This document shows, one piece after another, positions 1-7,402 of a stretch of DNA of 55,217 bases; position 1 is the first letter of the stretch, and the number at the start of each line of letters is the position of its first letter. Under the pieces are notes generated by a model that saw nothing but the letters and a program-made list of their open reading frames with translations, made no database searches and was not told the origin of the DNA. The position numbers were made by a program, and so were the translations under genes. Source of the DNA: Oscillospiraceae bacterium (GTDB taxonomy: Bacteria > Bacillota > Clostridia > Oscillospirales > Ruminococcaceae); NCBI GenBank assembly GCA_017848055.1, contig JAGALZ010000056.1:1-55217 (forward strand), written 5' to 3'.

Positions 1-1
1 C

Positions 2-523
2 AGTGATGCCGCAAGAGCTACTATCGAAAGAAGGCTTAAGTACGGCGGCGGTCATACGGGCTGGAGCCGTGCATGGATAATAAATATGTGGGCAAGACTC
101 GGAGATGGCGAAATGGTGTACGACAACATCAGAGCACTTCTCTCAAGATCTACAAATAAGAATATGTTCGATAACCACCCGCCGTTCCAGATTGACGGAA
201 ACTTCGGCGGCACAGCAGGTATCGCCGAGGCACTCTTGCAAAGCCACGGCGGCGAGATAAATCTGCTTGCGGCGCTTCCGCATAAGTGGGGAAACGGCAG
301 CTTTGAGCATCTTCGTGCAAGAGGCGGCTTTGACGTTTCCTGCAGATGGGAAAACGGCAAGGTTACAAATGCAGTTATAAAGCCCGATTTTGACGGCGAA
401 TGCACAGTTGTTACCTATGACTTAAGGGTATTCATCGGCGACAGCGAGCATACATTTGTAAATAACGGTGATAGTATTACCTTCTCTGTCAGGGCAGGGG
501 AAGAATATATATTAAAAAGATAA
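2..523 (+). CDS. GH95-type alpha-L-fucosidase, C-terminal part (5' truncated by window)
   Basis: The reading frame is open from base 2, so this is the tail of a larger gene, about 173 codons. The visible protein carries GHTGWSRAW and, further on, NHPPFQIDGNFGGTAGIAEA, which are conserved blocks of the (alpha/alpha)6 barrel of GH95 1,2-alpha-L-fucosidases. It ends in a short beta-rich domain. GH95 enzymes release fucose (or L-galactose) from fucosylated oligosaccharides such as xyloglucan side chains or host glycans. The next gene (GH26) begins 19 bp after the stop, so the two are probably co-transcribed. The catalytic residues and any signal peptide lie mostly outside the window, so location and exact substrate cannot be judged. 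Confidence 0.85.
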   Translation, partial: SDAARATIERRLKYGGGHTGWSRAWIINMWARLGDGEMVYDNIRALLSRSTNKNMFDNHPPFQIDGNFGGTAGIAEALLQSHGGEINLLAALPHKWGNGSFEHLRARGGFDVSCRWENGKVTNAVIKPDFDGECTVVTYDLRVFIGDSEHTFVNNGDSITFSVRAGEEYILKR

Positions 524-542
524 TCCGAAAGGGAAAAAGCTT

Positions 543-2342
543 ATGAAACGAGCATTAGCAATTCTTACAGCGATGACAATAATGAGTATCTCACTTGCCT
601 CATGCGGGCAGGACTCTTCATCGGCGGTAGGAGACAGTACCGCAGGAAGCTCTCTTGCAGATGTTTCCGACAGTACAACTACTACAACTACTACAACCAC
701 AACAGCACAGACCTCTCAGCTTCCCGATGAAACTACATCTGTGACAGAAGGCCCCGACGAGCCGATAGTCGAAATCACAACCTCTGAGGAAAAGGAAATA
801 GTACCGCAGACACCTGAGTATACCGAGTTTGAAAAGATTGTAGAAGCGCAGGACGGAGATTATTCGGGTGAGCAGAAGGAAGACTCAAAGCGTGAGGGTG
901 CAAGCGACAAGAAGTATCTTACAGGCTTCAAGAATCCCGAAACTGACGGCTGGTCTGCAAAGGTAGAGTTACCGACAGACCAGTATTACAACATTTTATT
1001 TGTAATGGCATCGGGAAAGGATAAGCCAAAGACAAATATTGTTGTTGTCGACGGCGAACAGTACGGCGAAATCACTACCGATAAAAGCGGTAAATTCCAG
1101 GCACTCGGTTTTGATAATGTCTGGCTTGCAAAGGGCGAGCATACAATTGCACTTGAAATCAAGGACGGCGGAATTGACTTTGACTATATGGTAGTATCAT
1201 CGAGCAGTACCGTTTCTGACCTTGACCTTACATATAAGACATTGCCTGCACTTTCAAACAAGAATGCAGATTTCAAGACCAGGGCGATTTATGAGTATCT
1301 CTCCAAGAATTACGGCAAGAGTATAGTAAGCGGTCAGTACGCAACAATCGGCACAAACGCAGAGCTTGAAGCAATTTATCAGACAACAGGTCACTACCCT
1401 GCAATAAGACTCGGCGATATGATTTCATATACATCAGAGGATACAATAGCCGCAGATATCGAGATTGCACAGCAGTGGGGCGAAAAGGGCGGACTTGTCA
1501 GCTATATGTGGCACTGGGCTGATCCTATGAATGAGCAGTATTACGCTAAGGATACAGACTTTGACGTTGCAAAGGCAGTTGCTCCCGCCGAGCTTAAGGT
1601 AGCACAGCTTTCCTACGACGAGCTCCAGAAGCTCTACGACGAAGGAAAAATCAGCGGCGAGTGCCTTACACTTATAAGAGATATCGACATTATTTCCGAG
1701 CAGTTCAAAAAGCTTCAGGAAAGCGGTATCACCATTCTGTGGCGGCCTCTCCACGAGGCAGGCGGCGGCTGGTTCTGGTGGGGAAAAGATGTCAAGTCCT
1801 ATAAGTGGCTCTGGACACTTCTCTATGACAGAATGACGACATATCATAAGCTCAACAACCTCATCTGGGTGTGGAACGGACAGAACCCCGACTGGTACGT
1901 TGGCGATAAATACTGCGATATGATTTCAGCTGATATCTACGACGAAGCAGGTGCAAGCCAGCTTTCAGCCTTCCTGTCACTCAGAAGAATTAACGTAAAC
2001 AAGCCTCTCGTACTCAGCGAGTGCGGAAGAGCACCTGATATACAGAAGCTTGCAGATGAAAAGACAATGTGGAGCTGGTTCGGAATCTGGAGCGGTGCGT
2101 ATGTAATCGACAGCTTTGGCGCATACTCCGAGGAGTATATCACAAAGGACGAGATGATTACACTGTATTCCAATAACCTCGTAATCTGTCTTGATAAGCT
2201 TCCTGACTTTGACGAGCTTGCAAAGGAGCTTGAAGAGGCTCCGAAAAAGCCGGAGGAAGAAAAGCCTTCAGAGGATAAGCCATCGGAAGATAAGCCGTCG
2301 GAAGACAAAAAGTCTGACGACAGCTCTGAAAAAACTGAATAA
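543..2342 (+). CDS. GH26 beta-mannanase lipoprotein with CBM35-like domain
   Basis: This 599-residue secreted enzyme has a lipoprotein signal ending in LASCG (about residues 1-21). A Ser/Thr-rich linker with a run of about ten Thr follows at 45-55. Residues ~90-225 look like a CBM35/CBM6-type beta-sandwich (EFEKIVEAQDG, then LAKGEHTIAL). The GH26 catalytic barrel occupies ~230-555. The acid/base is predicted as Glu405 in WRPLHEAGGG and the nucleophile as Glu493 in LSECG. The tail is a charged repeat of KPSED units. GH26 enzymes hydrolyse beta-1,4-mannan or galactomannan. The start is supported by a purine-rich GAAAGGGA site. Lipid anchoring suggests it works at the outer face of the membrane. 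A beta-1,3-xylanase or lichenase activity within GH26 is possible but less likely. Confidence 0.9.
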   Translation: MKRALAILTAMTIMSISLASCGQDSSSAVGDSTAGSSLADVSDSTTTTTTTTTTAQTSQLPDETTSVTEGPDEPIVEITTSEEKEIVPQTPEYTEFEKIVEAQDGDYSGEQKEDSKREGASDKKYLTGFKNPETDGWSAKVELPTDQYYNILFVMASGKDKPKTNIVVVDGEQYGEITTDKSGKFQALGFDNVWLAKGEHTIALEIKDGGIDFDYMVVSSSSTVSDLDLTYKTLPALSNKNADFKTRAIYEYLSKNYGKSIVSGQYATIGTNAELEAIYQTTGHYPAIRLGDMISYTSEDTIAADIEIAQQWGEKGGLVSYMWHWADPMNEQYYAKDTDFDVAKAVAPAELKVAQLSYDELQKLYDEGKISGECLTLIRDIDIISEQFKKLQESGITILWRPLHEAGGGWFWWGKDVKSYKWLWTLLYDRMTTYHKLNNLIWVWNGQNPDWYVGDKYCDMISADIYDEAGASQLSAFLSLRRINVNKPLVLSECGRAPDIQKLADEKTMWSWFGIWSGAYVIDSFGAYSEEYITKDEMITLYSNNLVICLDKLPDFDELAKELEEAPKKPEEEKPSEDKPSEDKPSEDKKSDDSSEKTE

Positions 2343-2399
2343 ATCATAATAAAAAGCTGCATAATAACTCATAAGAACCTAAAGAAGGCGGAGTGTGTT

Positions 2400-2837
2400 A
2401 TGCAGCTTAGTAAATCTCAGTACACCCAGATGTATAAGGAAGCCAGCGAGGGAACAAAATCCTATCTTACAATACCCAAGGCATTTGTGATAGGCGGACT
2501 TATATGCACGTTTGGTGAGTTTTTAAGAAAGACCTTTGAAAATGCAGGGCTTGAGAATGAAAGTGCTTCTCTTGCGACCTCGGTAACGTTGATTTTTCTG
2601 TCGGCTCTGTTTACAGGCCTCGGACTTTACAGCAAGCTGGCAAAGCATGGCGGTGCAGGAACGCTTGTACCGATAACGGGCTTTGCAAACTCTGTGGTTG
2701 CACCTGCCGTTGAGTTCAAGTCTGAGGGATTTATCCTGGGACTCGGCGCTAAAATCTTTATCATTTCAGGCCCCGTAATTTTGTACGGAACGCTTGCGTC
2801 TGTGCTGTACGGAATAATATACTGGCTCACAAGCTGA
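2400..2837 (+). CDS. spoVAC: Stage V sporulation protein AC (SpoVAC)
   Basis: This is a 145-residue membrane protein with about four hydrophobic segments. The SpoVAC-type block GFANSVVAPAVEFKSEG is followed by LGLGAKIFIISGPVILYG. SpoVA proteins form the spore inner-membrane channel for dipicolinic acid, and SpoVAC itself can act as a mechanosensitive channel. In most spore formers it sits in a spoVA operon with spoVAD and spoVAE. Here it lies alone between a mannanase (58 bp upstream) and a cysteine-cluster gene (20 bp downstream), with no SpoVAD or SpoVAEB in the window. The length matches the family, and an AAGGCGGAG site precedes the ATG. Confidence 0.85.
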   Translation: MQLSKSQYTQMYKEASEGTKSYLTIPKAFVIGGLICTFGEFLRKTFENAGLENESASLATSVTLIFLSALFTGLGLYSKLAKHGGAGTLVPITGFANSVVAPAVEFKSEGFILGLGAKIFIISGPVILYGTLASVLYGIIYWLTS

Positions 2838-2857
2838 GAAAATAAGGAGTAAAATTT

Positions 2858-3340
2858 ATGCTGACAGAAATTCTATCAAGAGAAGAATGCGCAAAATGCA
2901 GAATATGCTGCTGCTTTGACAGCTATGATATCTGGGAAGCACCGGTTATTTCAAAGGAGCTTTCCGAAAAGATTAAAGACGATATAAACCCTGTGCAGGA
3001 GTTTGTTCCGAAGGGCGACAGCTTTGTTATGAAGATGCAAAGAGAGCAGGATGAGGATTTGTATTACTGCTCTGTTTTAGACCACAGCAAGGGCTGCCTT
3101 CTCAGCACAGAAAAGCCTTTCGACTGTAGCATCTGGCCGCTTCGTGTTATGAGATTTGAGGGGAAAAGAGTTATCGCACTTTCTCCCGTATGTCCTGTCG
3201 TTATAACAAGACCGATTGACAAGGTAGTGGCAGTTGCAAAGAAGCTCTCTGAGAGAATTTTCTCTGAAGCAGATAAAAATCCCGACCTCGTAAAGAATTA
3301 CGAAGCCGGGTACATAATACTCTGTGTCGAAGGAGCATAA
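2858..3340 (+). CDS. YkgJ-family cysteine-cluster protein
   Basis: This is a 160-residue soluble protein. Its N-terminal cluster CAKCRICCC (residues ~9-17) and later cysteines (CSVLDHSKGC, then FDCSIWPLR) fit the YkgJ/UPF0153 putative iron- or zinc-chelating family. The biochemical role of the family is not established; metal binding is inferred from the cysteines. The gene follows spoVAC by 20 bp with a good AAGGAG site, so the two may be co-transcribed. Its stop lies only 4 bp from the stop of the convergent aroK, so there is no room for a terminator between them. Confidence 0.75.
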   Translation: MLTEILSREECAKCRICCCFDSYDIWEAPVISKELSEKIKDDINPVQEFVPKGDSFVMKMQREQDEDLYYCSVLDHSKGCLLSTEKPFDCSIWPLRVMRFEGKRVIALSPVCPVVITRPIDKVVAVAKKLSERIFSEADKNPDLVKNYEAGYIILCVEGA

Positions 3341-3344
3341 ATCG

Positions 3345-3839
3345 CTACTTCACCGATACCTCGATAAGCTGAGCAATCTCCTCAGGTGTGCCGTCAGCGA
3401 AAACTGTAACTGATGCCGCATCTGAATAAACAGGCTCTCTGTCATTGTAACGCTTCTCAAGGCTTCCTCTGTCAGCACCCGAAGCAAGCGGACGGTTTGT
3501 GTCGCCGCAGATGCGTTCATAGCAGGTATCAAATTCAGCCTTTATATACACAACCTCGCCCTGGGCTTTTGCCGCAAGGGCGTTTTCTTTTCTTAAAACT
3601 GCTCCGCCACCGAGTGCGATAACGCAGTTTTCCTTGTCAGCAAATGACTTTATCGCCTTAGTTTCAAGGTCACGGAAGTAGCCCTCCCCATCCTGCGAAA
3701 AGATATCGGGAATGCTCCTGCCCTCATTTTTTACTATGTATTCATCAAGGTCGTAAAAATCCATATTCATATTCCTGGCAAGAAGCCTGCCGACAGTGGA
3801 TTTTCCGCATCCCATAAAACCGCAAAGAAAAATATTCAT
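3345..3839 (-). CDS. aroK: Shikimate kinase
   Basis: Shikimate kinase phosphorylates the 3-hydroxyl of shikimate using ATP, the fifth step of the pathway to chorismate. The protein shows the P-loop FMGCGKST near the N-terminus, the substrate-binding DLDEY and GGGAV motifs, and the lid residues around NRPLA. Its length of 164 residues is normal. The ATG at 3839 was chosen because a TCCTCC complement (GGAGGA) lies just upstream; a frame extending to 3887 would run into the end of aroE. It is 16 bp downstream of aroE in the same orientation, so the pair makes a two-gene shikimate operon. Confidence 0.93.
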   Translation of the reverse strand: MNIFLCGFMGCGKSTVGRLLARNMNMDFYDLDEYIVKNEGRSIPDIFSQDGEGYFRDLETKAIKSFADKENCVIALGGGAVLRKENALAAKAQGEVVYIKAEFDTCYERICGDTNRPLASGADRGSLEKRYNDREPVYSDAASVTVFADGTPEEIAQLIEVSVK

Positions 3840-3855
3840 TCTGATATTTCCTCCG

Positions 3856-4713
3856 TTACTTGTAGCTTTCTGTGACAATAGCCTCAACCTCGGAGATTAT
3901 TGCGTCAACCTCTTCGGTGGTGTAAAAGTCGCCGTCCCAGATTTCGTGTGCCTTTACTGCCTGGTAAACAAGCATTGCCGCACCGCCCAGAGCTACCTTT
4001 CCCTGAGCCTTGAATTTCTTTACAAGCTCAGTTTCAACCGGGTTGTAGATTACATCAAAGCAGTATGCGCAGTTGTTTATAAGCTCGTCGCTTACAGGGC
4101 AAGCGTCAGCGTGAGGATACATACCCACCGGAGAGCCGTTAATAAGAAGGTCATAGCTACCTGAAACCTCGCTTGTAAGAGTAAGTGTAACGGCTGCATT
4201 CGGGAACAGCGAGAGAATGTCTTCCTTAAGCTTTGTTGCCGCATCGGCAGCCTGCTCAATGTATGCAATGGTAAGGTCAGCGCCGTGCTTTGCGCACTCA
4301 ATAGCAATCATTCTTCCTACACCGCCGCATCCGATAAGGAGAACCTTCTTGTCAAGCGGCATACCCTTGGATTTTACCGAGAGCAAGAATCCGTCGCAGT
4401 CGGTGTTGTAGCCTACAGCGCCGTTTTCGGTGTTATCCACACAGTTTACAGCACCGTAAAGAGAAGCCGATTTATCGAGAGATGAAAGAAAAGGAATAAT
4501 ATCGCACTTGTATGGAATAGTAATATTGTAGCCATTGAGCTTTCTGAGAGTATCGTAAGCTGTGGAAAGCTCGTTTTCATCACACTCTAAAAGCCCGTAG
4601 TCACCGCATTTTCCCTTTATCTCGAAAAGTCTTTTGTGGATATAAGGGGAAAGAGAGTGCGGAAGGCTTTTGCCCAGAAGCTGGTAATTGGCAGACGGAT
4701 TTGTAAGATTCAT
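3856..4713 (-). CDS. aroE: Shikimate dehydrogenase
   Basis: AroE reduces 3-dehydroshikimate to shikimate with NADPH. The 285-residue protein has the N-terminal substrate motif SLPHSLSP, NITIPYK with the catalytic Lys, AVNC, the variant GYNTDCDG, and a Rossmann glycine motif GCGGVGRM (~130). The C-terminus carries GGAAMLVYQ. The start at 4713 is supported by GGAGGA seven bases upstream; a longer frame to 4788 would extend through the promoter. aroE leads the aroE-aroK operon. A promoter whose -10 overlaps a 19-bp palindrome lies upstream at 4760-4788, divergent from acpP. Confidence 0.93.
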   Translation of the reverse strand: MNLTNPSANYQLLGKSLPHSLSPYIHKRLFEIKGKCGDYGLLECDENELSTAYDTLRKLNGYNITIPYKCDIIPFLSSLDKSASLYGAVNCVDNTENGAVGYNTDCDGFLLSVKSKGMPLDKKVLLIGCGGVGRMIAIECAKHGADLTIAYIEQAADAATKLKEDILSLFPNAAVTLTLTSEVSGSYDLLINGSPVGMYPHADACPVSDELINNCAYCFDVIYNPVETELVKKFKAQGKVALGGAAMLVYQAVKAHEIWDGDFYTTEEVDAIISEVEAIVTESYK

Positions 4714-4750
4714 AATTGGTTCCTCCGAAAGTATGCAGGGTACTTGATTT

Positions 4751-4769
4751 TCAGTATAAATTATACTGA
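4751..4769. repeat. 19-bp perfect palindrome over the aroE -10 box
   Basis: Two 9-bp arms, TCAGTATAA and TTATACTGA, are separated by one base. The leftward aroE promoter -10 (4760-4765) lies inside it. The position suits a repressor operator, but an AT-rich palindrome could be accidental. Confidence 0.5.
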
Positions 4770-4788
4770 TAGAATAAGCACTGTGCAA
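4760..4788 (-). promoter_or_regulatory. Sigma-A promoter for aroE-aroK
   Basis: On the minus strand, a -35 TTGCAC (4783-4788) and a -10 TATAAT (4760-4765) are separated by 17 bp. The aroE start codon is about 45 bp downstream. The -10 is embedded in the 4751-4769 palindrome. Confidence 0.65.
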
Positions 4789-4825
4789 AATATATTATTT
4801 AAATCGACAAAATTGTAAAAAGGTA

Positions 4826-4854
4826 TTGACGAAGCGGAAAAATGACTATATACT
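4826..4854 (+). promoter_or_regulatory. Sigma-A promoter for acpP
   Basis: A -35 TTGACG (4826-4831) and a -10 TATACT (4849-4854) have the ideal 17-bp spacing. The acpP ATG is 50 bp downstream of the -10. Confidence 0.75.
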
Positions 4855-4903
4855 AAGTATGTAAGTTTAAAATGACAAATATTTAACTGGCAGGTGAAAT
4901 GCA

Positions 4904-5137
4904 ATGACAATCGATACCGTAAAGAATATCATAGCTGAACAGCTCGACCTGGACGCAGACGACATCACTATGCAGTCTTCTATTATGGAAGACCTCGGTG
5001 CAGATTCCCTCGATGTTGTAGAAATCCTTATTGCCTTTGAGGATGAATTTGATGTAAAGCTTCCTGAGGAAGAGGTAGAGAAGCTCAAGACAGTCGGCGA
5101 TATCGTTAAGTATATCGAAGACAGAATGGCTGACTAA
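4904..5137 (+). CDS. acpP: Acyl carrier protein
   Basis: This is a 77-residue acidic four-helix protein that carries the growing acyl chain in type II fatty acid synthesis. The phosphopantetheine attachment serine is Ser35 in GADSLD, followed by the usual helix VVEILIAFEDEFD. The gene stands alone with its own promoter and a strong terminator directly after it, and no other fab gene is next to it. Its length and charge fit a housekeeping ACP rather than a polyketide or nonribosomal carrier domain, although an accessory ACP cannot be excluded from sequence alone. Confidence 0.92.
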   Translation: MTIDTVKNIIAEQLDLDADDITMQSSIMEDLGADSLDVVEILIAFEDEFDVKLPEEEVEKLKTVGDIVKYIEDRMAD

Positions 5138-5157
5138 GCATAAGTTTTCAACCACAG

Positions 5158-5195
5158 ATATCCTTTCGGACAAAGCCCGAAAGGATATTTTTATT
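5158..5195 (+). terminator. Rho-independent terminator after acpP
   Basis: A 12-bp stem (ATATCCTTTCGG paired with its complement at 5177-5188) closes a short loop and is followed by TTTTATTT. Confidence 0.85.
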
Positions 5196-5200
5196 TGTCA

Positions 5201-5806
5201 TTATCCCTCGTATGGGCGTACTCTTAAGGTAACACCGATTTTTTCACAAAGTGCCCTTGAAGCCTCGATATCCTCTGCCGGGATAACGTCAACAACAGTC
5301 ATCATGACAGAAGGTACATTGCCGTTGCAGGACTTTGCAAACTCAATCATTGCCTCGAAAGCATCATCGTAGATAGGTCTTGTAACAGCCATATAGCCTT
5401 CCTTTGTAGGTGAGTTAAGGCTTATGGATACTGTGTCAATTCTTCCTGCAAGGAGCTTTGCACAGCCGTTTTTCTCAGGATTGAGCTTATCGGCAAGACC
5501 GTTTGTGTTAAGCCTTGTAGGAGTCTTGCAAACGCTCTTTATATAGTCGCAGGCAGAAAGCAGGATATCAAACTCGTTTGTAGGCTCGCCGTATCCGCAG
5601 AAAATAATCTCCTCGTACTTACCTAAATCTCTGCCCTTAAGGTTTTCGATAACCTCCTCGGCAGTCGGCTGATGCTCAAGCCAGAGGCTGTCAGAGCCGT
5701 AAGCACCGTCACCGTTCTGTCTTATGCAGAAGGTGCAGGAGCAGGGGCATTTATTTGTAATGTTAATATAAAGCTTGTTTCCGATTTCATAGCTTATGGT
5801 CATCAT
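5201..5806 (-). CDS. Radical SAM protein, TatD-associated type
   Basis: This ~201-residue protein has the 4Fe-4S radical SAM motif CxxxCxxC as CPCSCTFC near residue 20, preceded by LYINITNK. A GYGEPT block follows at ~75, which matches SAM-binding GGE-type motifs, and then RLNTNGL and SISLNSPT. It resembles the small radical SAM proteins that occur next to or fused to TatD nucleases in clostridia, but no tatD gene is visible here. The substrate is unknown. The start at 5806 is set by GGAGGAA six bases upstream. It is transcribed alone from a clear promoter (5844-5873), divergent from the HtrA gene. Confidence 0.75.
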   Translation of the reverse strand: MMTISYEIGNKLYINITNKCPCSCTFCIRQNGDGAYGSDSLWLEHQPTAEEVIENLKGRDLGKYEEIIFCGYGEPTNEFDILLSACDYIKSVCKTPTRLNTNGLADKLNPEKNGCAKLLAGRIDTVSISLNSPTKEGYMAVTRPIYDDAFEAMIEFAKSCNGNVPSVMMTVVDVIPAEDIEASRALCEKIGVTLRVRPYEG

Positions 5807-5843
5807 AGTAGTTTCCTCCGAAAAAAGTGTTTTTGACTTTATT

Positions 5844-5873
5844 ATTATAATCCCAGTCAGCATAAAAAGTCAA
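5844..5873 (-). promoter_or_regulatory. Promoter for the radical SAM gene
   Basis: On the minus strand, TTGACT (5868-5873) and TATAAT (5844-5849) are spaced by 18 bp. Confidence 0.7.
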
Positions 5874-5906
5874 GGCAAAGAGGAAAGCTTTGTCATAACA
5901 TAGGAT

Positions 5907-5934
5907 TTGCACATTAAATTCTGTGTGCTATCAT
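5907..5934 (+). promoter_or_regulatory. Probable promoter for the HtrA gene
   Basis: TTGCAC (5907-5912) and TATCAT (5929-5934) are spaced by 16 bp, leaving an ~85-nt untranslated leader before the ATG at 6027. Confidence 0.5.
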
Positions 5935-6026
5935 TAAATTATCACAATAAGACGTTAAAATACAGATAATGAAACAAACGCCGAAAGGCTGTTCATAAAG
6001 TATCCCCGGAAAGGAGAATCAGTGTC

Positions 6027-7349
6027 ATGGATAACTTCCAGAATGGTTTTCAGAATAATCAGTTTAACAATCAGCAACCGCAGCATGAATACACCTACTA
6101 CCCCGAGGGCAGTAAGCCGCCAAAGAAAAAGGGTAAGGTGCTTAAAAGACTTGCCGCAGTTGCGATAGGTCTTGTGTGTGTAGTAGCGATTGGTGCAACA
6201 TCCATTTTCGGCTATACGCTCATTACAGGAAAAAATGCTTTTTCAAACGACGACGATTCCTCGAAGCAGACTGCCGCAGTCACCGAAAATACCGATGACA
6301 GCACAGCCGACGAAAGCCAGCCACAGCTTCCGAGCCGTGAGATACCGACACTCGAGCAGCTTGCAGCTCTTGAAAATGCACTTTCTGTTCCTGAGATAGT
6401 TCAGAAGGTTTCACCGTCGGTTGTAGGAGTTTCCTGCATTATGAATAACGGAACCGCTTCCGGTACAGGCTTTGTAATCTCCGAGGACGGCTATATCGTA
6501 ACAAACTACCATGTTATTGACGGCGCAAGAGCTATCTCGGTAAGCTTTTCAATGGCAGTTGAAAAGGAAGAATTTGAGGCAACACTTATCGGCGGCGACG
6601 CACAGACAGATATCGCAGTGCTTAAAATCGAAAAGGATAATCTCGAGGCTGTAGAGCTTGGAAAGTCTGAAGAGCTTATCGTGGGCGAGCTTGCCATTAC
6701 AATCGGCAACCCTCTCGGCAGCGAACTTTCGGGAACTGTAACAGCAGGCATTATCTCAGCACTCAACAGAAAGCTTACAATCGAGAACAGAGATATGACT
6801 CTCATCCAGACTGACGCTTCCATAAACAGCGGTAACTCAGGCGGCCCGCTTATCAACAGCTACGGCCAGGTTATCGGAATTACCTCCGCAAAGGTTTCTA
6901 CAATCTACGGCGAAGGCCTCGGCTTTGCAATTCCTATAGATGAGGCACTCCCTATCATCAAAGACCTTATCGAGCACGGCTATGTCAAGGGAAGACCGAT
7001 TGTCGGTATTACAGGCGAAACAATCAGCGACATCTACGCCGAGTATTACGATATTCCTAAGGGCTTTATTGTCCGTGACCTTACAAAGGGCGGCCCTGCT
7101 GAGTTTGGCGGAGTTAAGGTAGGGGATATAGTAATCGGTATCGAGGGTACCCTTATCGAAAGCATCGAGGAGTTCAACGAGGTGAAATCCGGCTACAAGG
7201 CAGGCGACACAATCACAATTTCCGTCTACAGAGATGAGCAGATTGTTGACATTGAGATTACTCTTGCCGAGGACACTTCTGCAAGAGATGAGGCTATGAA
7301 GAATCAGCAGAACAACAATAACGATTTGTATAACGATTTTTTAAGATAA
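6027..7349 (+). CDS. HtrA/DegP-like serine protease with PDZ domain
   Basis: This 440-residue membrane-anchored quality-control protease has a cytoplasmic N-terminus that is unusually Asn/Gln-rich for its first ~20 residues. One membrane segment follows at ~44-66, then an acidic linker. The trypsin-like domain has His162 (NYHVIDG), Asp195 (AQTDIAVLK) and Ser271 (NSGNSGGPL), so the triad is intact. One PDZ domain lies at ~320-415 and the tail is Asn-rich. HtrA enzymes degrade misfolded exported proteins at the outer face of the membrane, a plausible need in a cell exporting many lipoproteins. It is single-gene with its own promoter and terminator. Confidence 0.93.
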   Translation: MDNFQNGFQNNQFNNQQPQHEYTYYPEGSKPPKKKGKVLKRLAAVAIGLVCVVAIGATSIFGYTLITGKNAFSNDDDSSKQTAAVTENTDDSTADESQPQLPSREIPTLEQLAALENALSVPEIVQKVSPSVVGVSCIMNNGTASGTGFVISEDGYIVTNYHVIDGARAISVSFSMAVEKEEFEATLIGGDAQTDIAVLKIEKDNLEAVELGKSEELIVGELAITIGNPLGSELSGTVTAGIISALNRKLTIENRDMTLIQTDASINSGNSGGPLINSYGQVIGITSAKVSTIYGEGLGFAIPIDEALPIIKDLIEHGYVKGRPIVGITGETISDIYAEYYDIPKGFIVRDLTKGGPAEFGGVKVGDIVIGIEGTLIESIEEFNEVKSGYKAGDTITISVYRDEQIVDIEITLAEDTSARDEAMKNQQNNNNDLYNDFLR

Positions 7350-7363
7350 ATCCTCCAATAAGA

Positions 7364-7402
7364 AAAGACGCTTCGGAAAACTTCTGAAGCGTCTTTGTTT
7401 TA
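7364..7402. terminator. Bidirectional terminator between htrA and hydE
   Basis: An 11-bp stem AAAGACGCTTC / GAAGCGTCTTT is followed by TTTGTTTT on the plus strand and by a T-rich run on the minus strand. It separates convergent genes and overlaps the last codons of hydE. Confidence 0.8.

Noticed and set aside
4904..5137. acpP as part of a secondary-metabolite cluster
   Set aside because: No ketosynthase, thioesterase or NRPS gene is near, and the sequence looks like a housekeeping ACP.
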